The notes below the pieces were generated by a model. The model did no database searches, was not told the DNA's origin, and was given only the letters and a program-made list of their open reading frames with translations. A stretch of 64,000 bases of DNA, from NCBI RefSeq assembly GCF_000242455.2, contig NC_019892.1:4650001-4714000 (forward strand), given 5' to 3'. The DNA is from Singulisphaera acidiphila DSM 18658. Its GTDB lineage: Bacteria > Planctomycetota > Planctomycetia > Isosphaerales > Isosphaeraceae. A program made the translations under genes and the position numbers. This document shows, one piece after another, positions 44,048 through 52,683 of the stretch (position 1 is the first letter of the stretch; every line of letters starts with the position of its first letter).

Positions 44048-45001
44048 TCAGACTCTCGCTCCCATCTTGGCCATCTCGTCGGCATGGTAGCTGGACCGTA
44101 CGAACGGTCCGCTGGCGACCTCGGCGAAGCCGAGGGTTCGGGCCAGGCGACCCAGTTCGTCGAATTCCGCGGGGGGCAGGTAACGGAGGACGGGCAGGTG
44201 GCGGGGGGAGGGTTGGAGGTACTGGCCCAAGGTGAGGAAATCGCAGCCGACTGCGCGGAGGTCGGCCAAGGTCTCGAAGAGTTCTTCGGTCGTTTCGCCC
44301 AGGCCGAGCATCAGGCCGCTCTTGGTGCGCACGTCGGGGCGTGAGCGCCGGGCGTGGTCGAGCACCTTGAGGCTGACGGCGTACTGGCTCTTGCGCCTGA
44401 CGTGCTGCTGGAGTCGGGCGACCGTCTCGAGGTTGTGGTTGAACACCTCGGGGTTGGCCGAGAGGACGATGTCGATCGAGTCGGTCCGGCCGTCGAAGTC
44501 GGGGACGAGGACCTCGATCGTCGCGCCGGTGCGCTCGCGAACCGCCAGGATGCAGCGGCGGAAGTGATCGGCGCCGCCGTCGGGCAGGTCGTCGCGGGTC
44601 ACCGACGTGATGACGACGTGTTTCAGGCCGAGCCGAGCGCAGGCTTCGGCCAGGCGGTCGGGCTCATCGAGGGCGACCGGTTCGGGGCGGCCGCGCGGCA
44701 CGGCGCAGAAGCCGCAAGGGCGGGTGCAGACCTCGCCCAGAACCATGAAGGTGGCGGTTCGCCGGGTCCAGCACTCGGACCGGTTCGGACAGCGGGCGCT
44801 TTCGCAGATCGTTTCGAGGCCGAGCTCGCCGACCAGGTCCTTGGTGAAATAGGTTCCCCCCGCCTCCGGGATCGGCCGCTTGAGCCAGTCGGGCAGGCGG
44901 CGCCGCGGAGCCGACGTGGGCTCGGCGATCTCCGCGCCGGCCGCCAGGACGGGCAGGATCGGCAGGGCGGTACGCTCGTCAGGAGCTTTCAGCGTAGACA
45001 T
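44048..45001 (-). CDS. lipA: Lipoyl synthase
   Basis: Predicted 317 aa. Radical-SAM enzyme with both [4Fe-4S] clusters: auxiliary CESARCPNRSECW and SAM-binding CTRPCGFCAV. Other conserved parts are GGTYFTKDLVGELGLETI, VITSVTRDDLPDGGADHF and the C-terminal RSSYHADEM (Ser ligand region). It inserts two sulfurs into octanoyl groups on carrier proteins. It overlaps the end of lipB by 23 bases. An N-terminal extension of about 35 residues precedes the usual start. Confidence 0.96.
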   Translation of the reverse strand: MSTLKAPDERTALPILPVLAAGAEIAEPTSAPRRRLPDWLKRPIPEAGGTYFTKDLVGELGLETICESARCPNRSECWTRRTATFMVLGEVCTRPCGFCAVPRGRPEPVALDEPDRLAEACARLGLKHVVITSVTRDDLPDGGADHFRRCILAVRERTGATIEVLVPDFDGRTDSIDIVLSANPEVFNHNLETVARLQQHVRRKSQYAVSLKVLDHARRSRPDVRTKSGLMLGLGETTEELFETLADLRAVGCDFLTLGQYLQPSPRHLPVLRYLPPAEFDELGRLARTLGFAEVASGPFVRSSYHADEMAKMGARV

Positions 45002-45710
45002 GGGAACGAACCTTCTGGCGGACCAATGGGTGGTGCGTGTAGATGTGATGCCGCTCGAGTCCGAACCGGGTCTCGAAATGGCGGATCAGGGCCTCGCGGA
45101 CCTTCGGCATCGGGGCCGGACGTTGTCGTCTCGACTCCATGGACGTCTGGCGGAGTGGGTAAGGGCCGAAGCCGGGCTCGTCGATCAGGCCGAAGGGTTC
45201 AAGAAAGGCGCCCACGTTCAGGGTCAGGCCGTGGTAGGCGATCCAGCGGTTGACCGCGACGCCCACGGTGCCGACCCGAGAATGATCGATGAAGACCCCG
45301 TCGACCCCCGGATGAATCTTGCCTCGGAGCTCGAACTCTTGGAGGACGTCCAGCAGCGTGGCGTTGAGCCCGTCAATATAGCGGCTCAGGTTGAGGCCCA
45401 GGGGTTCGAGGGGGAGGACGATGTAGGCGGCCAGTTGGCCGGGCAGGTGAAAAATACAGCCGCCGCCCCGATTGACCCAATGGACCTTGATCCCGAGCGA
45501 GCGTAACCCTTCATCGTCCGGGACGAGATGAGCCCGGCTCCCGGACCGGCCGACGCTGATGGTGGGAGGATGCTCGCAGAGCAGGAGCGAGGCACCTCCT
45601 CGTTCCCCTTGCTCGTAGACGAGGCGACGCTGGAGTTGCTGGATGTCCTCGAAATCCACCAAGCCCAGCATGAAGACTTCGAGCGACGGAACCTGGGGGG
45701 AATGCTTCAT
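44979..45710 (-). CDS. lipB: LipB-family octanoyltransferase, atypical active site
   Basis: Predicted 243 aa from the ATG at 45710; an ATG at 45758 would add 16 residues. LipB-family landmarks are present: LLLCEHPPTISVGR, VNRGGGCIFHLPGQLAAYIV, PGVDGVFI and IAYHGLTLNVG. Aligned to E. coli LipB, the catalytic Lys135 position (GVYVGEKKICSLG) is Arg145 here (GVFIDHSRVGTVG), and the Cys169 position (RINPCGYAG) is Pro179 (LIDEPGFG). The family is clear; activity by the usual Cys/Lys mechanism is not expected. It overlaps lipA, so it is still kept in the lipoate operon. Confidence 0.8.
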   Translation of the reverse strand: MKHSPQVPSLEVFMLGLVDFEDIQQLQRRLVYEQGERGGASLLLCEHPPTISVGRSGSRAHLVPDDEGLRSLGIKVHWVNRGGGCIFHLPGQLAAYIVLPLEPLGLNLSRYIDGLNATLLDVLQEFELRGKIHPGVDGVFIDHSRVGTVGVAVNRWIAYHGLTLNVGAFLEPFGLIDEPGFGPYPLRQTSMESRRQRPAPMPKVREALIRHFETRFGLERHHIYTHHPLVRQKVRSHVYAESS

Positions 45711-45946
45711 CTCGCCACAATCCCCCGGCCGTGAAAATCCCGATACATTCAGGATCATTTCGACGTCCCGACCACTCCATCAATGTACCGCGACGACGAG
45801 CCACCGGGCAAGGTTGATCGCGTGTGCAGGATGTGCTCCTCCATGCGTTAAGTTAATAGGAGAGGAGCCGATCCGGTGGTCCTCACCGGCTCCTGACCTC
45901 GTTTCAGAGGCCGCCCCGCATTTGTGTGCGGTCCTTGCGCAATCGG

Positions 45947-46927
45947 TCAGCCTTGCGCCAACGCGTTGGGCAGGCATCCCATGCCAGCCAAGGTCTCGCG
46001 GACCGCGATATTCAGCGGCGTGCGGGGTTCGGTGCCGAGGACCTTGATGAGCCGCGCATTGCCCATATGGGTCGGGGTGGTCCACAGGTAGCGCATCTCC
46101 GCCAATTCGCGGAATAGCGGCACGAAAGGCGACAGCATCCGCATTGGCAGCCAGGGAAACCCACGCACGATGAGGCCCGGGTTGCCGCTCGCCTCGCGGA
46201 TCGCCGCGATCATCTGCGTGCCGTCGGCATCCCAATGCCCTTCCATGTGGAAGATCGCGAAGGTCTCAAGCGCGTCCGCTCTCTCCAGAAGTTGCACGAT
46301 CGTCTCGGCGACATCGGGCAGGTAGGCCCATTGATGGCCGACGCCCCGTTTGCCCGGATAGCTCACTGCGGTCAACGGTTTGCCGGGCTTCACGAGACCT
46401 TGAGAGAACCAATTATTGGCTGCCTTCGGGCCGAAGAAATCGCCAGCGCGGACGATCAGGACCGGCGTGCCCGCATCAGCGGCGGCACGCAACCGGCGCT
46501 CCATCTCCACCCGAATGCCGCCCTTGACGGTGACCGGATGCTGTGGCGAGTTCTCGTGTAGTTCGGGAAAGGCGTCCGGCCCGAAATTGTAGACCGTGCC
46601 TGGTAGGACGATCCGTGCACCAGTCGCGCGGGAGGCGGCGATCGTGTTGTCCAGCATCGGCAGCACCAGTTCGCCCCAATTGCGGTAGCCGGGCGGATTG
46701 ACCGCGTGGACGATGACGGAGGCGCTGTTCGCGGCCGCTGCCACATCGGCTGCGGACATCGCGTCCCCCTGGACCCAATGGATGCCCGAAGCTTTCTCCG
46801 CCGAGGAAAGCCGGTCCGGATTGCGGTTGAGCGCTTTGACCGTCCAGCCTCGGGCGAGGAGGCGGCGGGCCACCTCTCCGCCAACGCCGCCGGTAGCGCC
46901 GAGTACGAGAGCCGTTTGATGGGACAA
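45947..46927 (-). CDS. NAD(P)-dependent epimerase/atypical SDR
   Basis: Predicted 326 aa from a TTG at 46927, with GAAGGAAG ahead; no in-frame ATG is closer, and the open frame to 47191 is not protein-like. Rossmann motif LVLGATGGVGGEVARRLL, then VKALNRNPDR and HWVQGDAMSAADV as in NmrA/epimerase-like SDRs. The YxxxK-type motif is not obvious. The protein resembles SDRs acting on small oxidised or sugar-like substrates; the exact role is unknown. Confidence 0.85.
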   Translation of the reverse strand: MSHQTALVLGATGGVGGEVARRLLARGWTVKALNRNPDRLSSAEKASGIHWVQGDAMSAADVAAAANSASVIVHAVNPPGYRNWGELVLPMLDNTIAASRATGARIVLPGTVYNFGPDAFPELHENSPQHPVTVKGGIRVEMERRLRAAADAGTPVLIVRAGDFFGPKAANNWFSQGLVKPGKPLTAVSYPGKRGVGHQWAYLPDVAETIVQLLERADALETFAIFHMEGHWDADGTQMIAAIREASGNPGLIVRGFPWLPMRMLSPFVPLFRELAEMRYLWTTPTHMGNARLIKVLGTEPRTPLNIAVRETLAGMGCLPNALAQG

Positions 46928-47021
46928 GATTTGCTTCCTTCGTTTGGGATATAACGAAGATGAAAATTTATATGTTAGACAGGATTGCCGAAAGCACAGG
47001 CCCTTCCGAGAGTGTTTTCCG

Positions 47022-47129
47022 ATGCCCAATCGCCGTCGCCGATCCTTCACGCCTCGGTTCAAGGCCCAGGTCGTCCTGACGCTCGCGGCCGACGACCCAG
47101 TCCGCCTGTACCGTGCCGGCCGCCGATGA
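47022..47129 (+). pseudogene. Truncated IS3-type transposase OrfA
   Basis: MPNRRRRSFTPRFKAQVVLTL is the start of OrfA in IS3-family elements (helix-turn-helix region beginning near FKAQVV), but the similarity stops after 21 residues and the frame ends soon afterwards. No inverted repeats or OrfB were found, so this is a decayed remnant. The rest of 46928-47323 holds nothing identifiable. Confidence 0.6.
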
Positions 47130-47323
47130 GGGGCGACTTCGGCGTGCGCTCGCGCGGTGGCCGACCTCCGGCCACCGCAAGCCGGCGGCAATGATCCGTC
47201 GCGAGAGCTGGTCCGTCAACGCCAAGCGTGTCCGTCCATTCAGCGGTGTGCGATCTGCGCAGTAGGCGCGCTCTCGGTTCGCCCGCCCGCCGCGGCCTTT
47301 GGCGACTCCGGTCAGCTCGGACG

Positions 47324-48703
47324 TCATCCCCGCGGCACCGACGAGAACAGGCCGGCGAGTCCCTCGGCCATCGTCGGGTGGGTCAGGATTGCGTCCCGCA
47401 GCGCTGTGTAGGGCAGGCCGGCGAGCATCGCGACCTGGACGACGGCCATGACCTCGCCGGCCTCGGCCCCGAACGCGGTGAACCCGAGGATGCGGTCGCC
47501 CCCTTCCTCGATCAGAGCCTTGAGGAAACCCCGCGTTTCGGAGAGCGTCTGGGCTCGAAACACGGCCTCCATGGGGACCTTGGCCAGACGGTAGCCGACG
47601 CCGCGCTCCCGGGCCTCCCGCTCGCTCAGCCCGACGCGGGCCAGCTCCGGGTCGGTGAACAGGCAGAACGGCACTTGCCGGCCGGTCGTCACCCGGTCCC
47701 CGCCGGTGAGGTTGGCCAGCACCACGCGGAAGTCGTCCTCGCCGATGTGCGTGAAGTACGGACTGCCGGCGCAGTCGCCCACCGCCCAGACACCCTCAGC
47801 GGTCGTCTGGAGCCGCTCGTCAACCTTGACGTGCCTTTTTCCGTCCGTCTCGACCCCCACCTTCTCCAGGCCGATGCCGTCGGTGTTCGGCGTGCGTCCC
47901 CCGGCGACGAGTAGGTGCGTCCCCTCGATCCCACCGTGGCCCGTGTGGAGGCGGACGGACTCGCCGGATTGCCCCTCGACGCGATCGACGGCGGTCCGGG
48001 TCAGAACCTCGATCCCCTCGTCACGGCAGAGATGCTCGATCGCGTCGGTGACGTCCGGGTCCTCGCGGTGGATCAGTGCGCCGTTCCGTTCGACGACGGT
48101 CACGCGACTGCCGAAGCGTCGGAACGCCTGCGCCAGTTCGAGGCCGACGTAGCCGCCGCCGAGGACGATCAGGTGTTCCGGGAGCTGGTCCAGCTCCAGG
48201 GCCTCGACGTGGGTCAGCGGGCGAGCCTCCGCGAGCCCGGTGGTGTCGTCCATCCGGGCTCGTGACCCGGTGTCGATGATGACGGTCTGACCACGGAGCG
48301 TTCGGGTCCCGCCCGCGTTGAGCGTCACCTCGATCGTCTTCGGCGCGATGAAGCGACCGTCGCCCATGACGAGCTCAGCACCGCTCTCCCGGTACTTCTC
48401 TAGGTGGAACGCGACCAGCCCGGCCACCATCTTCCGCTTGCGGTCGCGGACGGCGGCCATATCGACCTTCCAGTCGCCGTTGGTGATTCCGAACTCGGCA
48501 CCGCGGCGGAAGTAGCTGGCCACCCTGGCGCCGTGGATTACGTTCTTGCTCGGCAGGCAGGCAATGTTGGGGCAGGAGCCGCCGACGTATCGCCGCTCGA
48601 CGACCGCCGTGCGTCTCCCTTGTGAGGCCAGCGTCCAGGCCAGGAGCTTGCCGGGCGCCCCGCTGCCCAGGACGACCACATCGTATTCCTCATAATGGGA
48701 CAT
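47324..48703 (-). CDS. Mercuric reductase/dihydrolipoamide dehydrogenase-like flavoprotein
   Basis: Predicted 459 aa. FAD-binding VVVLGSGAPGKLLAWTLA; redox disulfide GGSCPNIACLPSK (Cys44, Cys49); NAD-binding LIVLGGGYVGLELAQAF; central VWAVGDCAGSPYFTH; dimer-interface ILTHPTMAEGLAGLF with the His used as base in this superfamily. The CPNIAC variant is common in RclA/MerA-like enzymes rather than Lpd (CLNVGC). No C-terminal CC for mercury and no mer genes nearby, so mercury reduction is unlikely; it may reduce quinones or reactive chlorine/electrophile products. Confidence 0.88.
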   Translation of the reverse strand: MSHYEEYDVVVLGSGAPGKLLAWTLASQGRRTAVVERRYVGGSCPNIACLPSKNVIHGARVASYFRRGAEFGITNGDWKVDMAAVRDRKRKMVAGLVAFHLEKYRESGAELVMGDGRFIAPKTIEVTLNAGGTRTLRGQTVIIDTGSRARMDDTTGLAEARPLTHVEALELDQLPEHLIVLGGGYVGLELAQAFRRFGSRVTVVERNGALIHREDPDVTDAIEHLCRDEGIEVLTRTAVDRVEGQSGESVRLHTGHGGIEGTHLLVAGGRTPNTDGIGLEKVGVETDGKRHVKVDERLQTTAEGVWAVGDCAGSPYFTHIGEDDFRVVLANLTGGDRVTTGRQVPFCLFTDPELARVGLSEREARERGVGYRLAKVPMEAVFRAQTLSETRGFLKALIEEGGDRILGFTAFGAEAGEVMAVVQVAMLAGLPYTALRDAILTHPTMAEGLAGLFSSVPRG

Positions 48704-49136
48704 GACTTCCTCCGTCGAATGACTGCAACGCGGGTCACGAAGTCAGAGAATCAACACAAATGAAGCATACTCTCATCACGAAAAGGATCATACGGAACGG
48801 CCGACCGGCCAGGGCGCAAGGTTATTGAACGGATTTCCGACTCAAGAACACTAGCCCTATTTGCCGTCCAACCGGCAATTCCCGTGGCCTGCAGTGGCGA
48901 CCGCATCACCACCAGTGGCGAAAATTTGACCGCCTGCGAAGCTATGCGCCCGCGAATCGACGGCGAAAACCGCACGAAACGGCTTGGCATGCTGGTTGCA
49001 ATGCCCGGCCACCAGGCAACTGCCGGCCTCAGCAGTGAGTGATTTGCAGGCGGAGCCTTTCCGCTCAATCTCATCCCGGTTGCCGCATCGACACGGGAGT
49101 TGCTATGAAGTTATGCCTAACCGAGGTGTCACGCCG
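48704..49136. other. Divergent intergenic region
   Basis: About 430 bases between the flavoprotein and a lipoprotein gene. No protein-like frame and no recognisable regulatory element; slightly AT-rich just upstream of the flavoprotein (48750-48790). Confidence 0.35.
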
Positions 49137-49619
49137 ATGCGTTGCGTACTCCTTGACGCCCGGTCGGTCCACGCTGTCCTCCTCACCTGCCTGGTCGGGT
49201 GCGGCGGCCCCCGTAAGGCAGCCGTTTACCCCGTCGCGGGAACGCTTACGGTCAGCGGCCAGCCGGTGGCGAACGCGATGGTCGCCTTCCACCCGCTCGA
49301 CCAGGCTGGCTCGCAGACGGCCCTGCCCGTCGCGAGCACCGGTCCGGACGGCACCTACCGACTGATGACCTACGCGGCCGGCGACGGCGCCCCCGCCGGC
49401 GAGTACGCCGTCACCGTCGTCTGGCCAGACGACTCGCAGCTGCGGGACGAGTGCGTGGATGATGTGGCGCACGACCGGTTTACGGGGCGCTACGCCGACC
49501 CGGCCAAGTCCCCTTGGCGCGTCACCGTCGGTCCCGGCACGAACGAGGTTCCGCTCCGGGCGGCCCCCCCGGACGGCGGTTGGTCCTTGCCGCGGATACG
49601 TGACACCCAGGGAAAGTGA
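49137..49619 (+). CDS. Lipoprotein with transthyretin-like domain
   Basis: Predicted 160 aa from the ATG at 49137 (GAGGTG ahead); ATG 49113 is an alternative. Signal VHAVLLTCLVGCGG with lipobox LVGC. The mature part has PVAGTLTVSGQPVANAMVAFHPLD and GPDGTYRLMTYAAGDGAPAGEYAVTVVWPD, the carboxypeptidase-regulatory/transthyretin-like beta fold frequent in planctomycete small lipoproteins. Related in plan to the lipoprotein at 51046. Part of a DUF1559-lipoprotein cassette. Confidence 0.8.
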   Translation: MRCVLLDARSVHAVLLTCLVGCGGPRKAAVYPVAGTLTVSGQPVANAMVAFHPLDQAGSQTALPVASTGPDGTYRLMTYAAGDGAPAGEYAVTVVWPDDSQLRDECVDDVAHDRFTGRYADPAKSPWRVTVGPGTNEVPLRAAPPDGGWSLPRIRDTQGK

Positions 49620-49629
49620 CAGGCCGGCC

Positions 49630-49886
49630 ATGCTCCCCGAACAACCGCTGCGACCCCCCGTGGTCCTGATCGTCGACGACGAGGAGGCCATCTGCTTCAG
49701 CCTTGCGCGAGGTGCGGGGGTTCGGCGGGCAGCCGCTCGTCGCCGCCGACGGGGCCGCCGCGCTGGCCCGGGCCGATTCGGGGCGACGTGGCGAAGCCGT
49801 TCGACCTGGATTCGTTCCGCCGGGGCTGGAAATGCTGCTGGGCCGACACGACGAAGCGGGCGATGACCGACGAACCCGATGCGCCT
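49630..49886 (+). pseudogene. Broken response-regulator receiver gene
   Basis: Three fragments of a receiver domain lie in different frames. PVVLIVDDEEAICFSLA (start, with the acidic DD pair) is followed one frame over by LREVRGFGGQPLVAADGAAALARAD. Then KPFDLDSFRRG (the KPF end motif) appears in a third frame and LEMLLG in the second. The region between, including the phosphorylated Asp, is missing. This is a gene disrupted by frameshift and internal deletion. Confidence 0.7.
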
Positions 49887-49940
49887 GAGCACGACCGACC
49901 GCAGTTTGGCTTCATCCCTTACCGCAGAAAGGTGCTTGCA

Positions 49941-51056
49941 ATGACGAGGTCCCTTCGACGACGCCGGTTTGGCTTCACGCTGATCGAGTTGCTGGTGGTC
50001 ATCACCATCATCGCGGTGCTCATCGGGCTGCTGCTGCCGGCCGTGCAGGCGGCTCGCGAGGCCGCCCGGCGTGCCCAGTGCACCAACAACCTCAAGCAGA
50101 TGGGCCTCGCCGTGCATTCCATCCACGACATCCAGCAGACGCTACCGAACATGAGCTTTTGCGGCGGCGGCTCCGAGGACACCAACCCGGGCATGCAGAA
50201 CATCTTTTACCGCTTTCGCCACTACCCGGTGGCCTTCGAGCTGCTGCCGTACCTCGAGCAGGGCAACCTCTACAACCAGTTCAACCTCAACCTCGCCGCG
50301 ACTTCCACCGTCCCCCCGGTGTCCGGCAGCCTGACCAACGCCCAACTGGCCAACGCCCCGTTGAAGGTCTTCCTGTGCCCGTCCATGCCGCCGCCGCTCA
50401 ACCCGGTGTTCGCCGACTACGCGAGCTACGGGTGGAACCGCGGCAACTGCGACGTCCACTCCCCCGCCCAGGCTGGCGACATCTACAAACCGGGGCAGCC
50501 GTACGGGTTCACGCCCTCTGACTGGGTGTTCATCTCGAAGATGGACGCCGGCTTGGATTACGCCACCGGCCAGACGCTGGCGGCCAGGCACATCGCCGAC
50601 CCGACCTGGTGGCAGCCTGACAGCACGTACAGGATCAATTTCCAGAGCATCACCGACGGCCTGTCCAACACGATCGCCGCCGGCGAGATGCACAACAACC
50701 TCAAGGGGTACACCACGACGACGGTGAACAGCGTGTCCATCGGCAGCACGCCGGTGGAGTCGGGCGGCCCGATCGCCTGGGGGTCCAGCGGCGGCGACTA
50801 CTACAGCGAGGGCCGCACCACCGTGCCGATGAACACGCTGACCGGCCCGTACTACAACCGGAACATCACGGATCCGGCCGCCCTGCGCGACATCCTTTAT
50901 AAGAGTCCGATTTACTCGTTCCGCAGTATGCACCCCGGCGGATGCAACTTCCTGCTCTGCGACGGGAGTGTGAAGTTCATCAAACAGACCATCAACATGA
51001 ACACCTACAAGGCGCTCGGGAGCCGCAACGGCGGCGAGGTGATCGGTGAATACTAA
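49941..51056 (+). CDS. DUF1559 prepilin-like secreted protein 2
   Basis: Predicted 371 aa from the ATG at 49941 with AAAGGTG ahead. It begins RRRRFGFTLIELLVVITIIA, then PAVQAAREAARRAQCTNNLKQMGLAVHS. The C-terminal block SFRSMHPGGCNFLLCDGSVKFIKQ is typical. Its last 11 bases overlap the following lipoprotein gene. The upstream frame contains pieces of the broken response regulator, so the true start must be at 49941 or later. Confidence 0.92.
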   Translation: MTRSLRRRRFGFTLIELLVVITIIAVLIGLLLPAVQAAREAARRAQCTNNLKQMGLAVHSIHDIQQTLPNMSFCGGGSEDTNPGMQNIFYRFRHYPVAFELLPYLEQGNLYNQFNLNLAATSTVPPVSGSLTNAQLANAPLKVFLCPSMPPPLNPVFADYASYGWNRGNCDVHSPAQAGDIYKPGQPYGFTPSDWVFISKMDAGLDYATGQTLAARHIADPTWWQPDSTYRINFQSITDGLSNTIAAGEMHNNLKGYTTTTVNSVSIGSTPVESGGPIAWGSSGGDYYSEGRTTVPMNTLTGPYYNRNITDPAALRDILYKSPIYSFRSMHPGGCNFLLCDGSVKFIKQTINMNTYKALGSRNGGEVIGEY

Positions 51057-51456
51057 TCGCGTCGTGCTGGTCGCCCTCGTATGCGCGGCGGTGGTCGGGT
51101 GTGGCGGAGGCCTCTCGGCCCCTCGAACCGTGCCGACGTCCGGCACGGTGCTGTTCAAGGGCAAGCCGGCCGAAGGGGTGAAGGTGACACTCCACCCGAA
51201 ATTCGACATGCAGTTCACCCCGAACGGGGTGACCGGCAAGGGCGGCCGGTTCATCTTGAGCACCGCGGCCCCCGTGGACGGGGCGCCGCCGGGCGAGTAT
51301 TCGGTCACGTTCGAGTTGTTGCGACCGGGAGCCGATCAACGGGGGCTGGACACTGAGTTTGATGTCTGGAAGGGAAGGTACGCGAACCCGGACACAGCCC
51401 CGAAAGTGACCGTCGGTTCGTCGGCCACCACACTCGAACCGTTCCGCCTCGATTGA
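51046..51456 (+). CDS. Small lipoprotein coupled to DUF1559 gene
   Basis: Predicted 136 aa from a GTG at 51046, inside the end of the DUF1559 gene (11-base overlap, likely translational coupling). Signal RVVLVALVCAAVVGCGGG with lipobox VVGC. The mature part has PTSGTVLFKGKPAEGVKVTLHP and APPGEYSVTFELLRPG, a transthyretin-like fold similar to the protein at 49137. A standard planctomycete companion of DUF1559 genes. Confidence 0.82.
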   Translation: MNTNRVVLVALVCAAVVGCGGGLSAPRTVPTSGTVLFKGKPAEGVKVTLHPKFDMQFTPNGVTGKGGRFILSTAAPVDGAPPGEYSVTFELLRPGADQRGLDTEFDVWKGRYANPDTAPKVTVGSSATTLEPFRLD

Positions 51457-51655
51457 GTTGGCAGCCGTAACTGGAACCACGACCGGCACAGCACTTTCAA
51501 AGAGAGGGTGACGAGGCGCATGGGGGTTCCCAAACTCGGGTTTGAAAAGAACTTGAGCAGGAGATCCCGCCATGCGCCGAAGTATTGTACGATCACCCCG
51601 GCAGTCATCCACCAGACCGCCCGTCTGGCCCTTGAGGGGGGGCCTGCACTGGCCG

Positions 51656-51960
51656 GGCTACGGCAATCTGCGCACGGTCGCCGATCCGCTGAGCCGGACC
51701 ACGACCTATTCCTTACGATGAGCTGAACCGTTTAACCGTCGTCAAGGACGCGCTCAACCGGCTGATGACCACGACCTACGACGCCGAAGGCCAGGTGATC
51801 CAGCTTGCCGACCGGCTCAACCGCATCACGACGATGACCTACACACGGCGAGGCTGGGTGGAGACCAGCTCGATCCGTTGGGGAATCTGACGACCTACAC
51901 CTACACGGCGACCGGCAAGGCGGACACGGTCAGCAGTCCAGCGTGGATGGCCGCTACTCG
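51656..51960 (+). pseudogene. Rhs/YD-repeat fragment, frame-broken
   Basis: YD-repeat sequence appears in two alternating frames: GYGNLRTVADPLSRTTTYS, then after a frameshift at about 51711 YDELNRLTVVKDALNRLMTT and YDAEGQVIQLADRLNRITTM. After a second shift near 51880, GNLTTYTYTATGKADTV returns to the first frame. About five YD units, with no start and no toxin or core domain. A remnant of a large Rhs-type gene. Confidence 0.75.
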
Positions 51961-51990
51961 ACCATCGCGCGCACGACCACGATCTCCGAG

Positions 51991-52226
51991 ATGCCGGCGG
52001 GCTACCTGACTGACAACGAATCGATCCAACTCCTGCTCGATCGTGTCACGATCTTGCAGAAGGAGATCTACCGTCTGATCCGTGCGACGGAGCAGAGTGA
52101 CGCGCCGACGAGCAACAATCGCAGGACCTGGGGTACGCGGTGGACAAGAACCTGGGGCAGCTCCGTGCCCATCTCGAGCGCCCTGGTTCGGAGGGCGAAT
52201 CCTTGCCCTGGATTGAGCATCGGTGA
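51991..52226 (+). pseudogene. Possible frameshifted small protein
   Basis: MPAGYLTDNESIQLLLDRVT and a coiled-coil-like continuation (ILQKEIYRLIRATEQ) run in one frame to about 52115. A second protein-like piece, QDLGYAVDKNLGQLRAHLER, then runs to a stop at 52226 in another frame. Together they would make one small helical protein broken by a single frameshift. The stretch 52227-52683 holds nothing recognisable. Confidence 0.35.
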
Positions 52227-52683
52227 GCTGACCGGGCCGAAGATAGCGGGTCGGGCCCCCGTCATCCGTCGCGAGATTACGATGAAGGGGGCCGCCGCCA
52301 TTTTTCGCGGGACTTCTTGGGGCAGCAAGCACCGCAGACCTCGAGGCGATCCGCGATCGGACCGGCGATGCTCCCCGCACCTGGAGGCAACGACGATGCG
52401 CGATCTCCTGCTCTGGATCTGGGTTGTGGACGGTACGCCGCCGGCGTCGGCCCTGATCCGGCGGGCTGTGGACGGGTGGCTCGACGCGACCCGCGCTGGG
52501 ACGATTGCGCGGGGGCCCGCCGCCGGAGAACGACCGGTGAGTGATAGTGGGCTCCGGTAGAAAAATGAGTAAAATTAAGATGTGTGAATTATTGTGATGT
52601 GTTGCCGGCGAATCATGGCGGCCGTCACGTCGGCCCGGTACCTGGTCCATCCGATCGGGGCTGGGGCTTATCGGAGGTGAGGC

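Noticed and set aside
45820..45905. Hairpin between lipB and the epimerase as a riboswitch or strong terminator
   Set aside because: Only a short GGAGCCG/CCGGCTCC stem with a large loop and no T-run; not enough to call a regulatory element.
47324..48703. True mercuric reductase
   Set aside because: No heavy-metal domain at the N-terminus, no C-terminal Cys pair and no mer genes; only the general flavoprotein family is supported.
51943..52560. Single 205-residue protein
   Set aside because: Only the part from about 51991 looks protein-like, and it continues better in another frame; after 52230 the sequence is not protein-like. Treated as a broken small gene.
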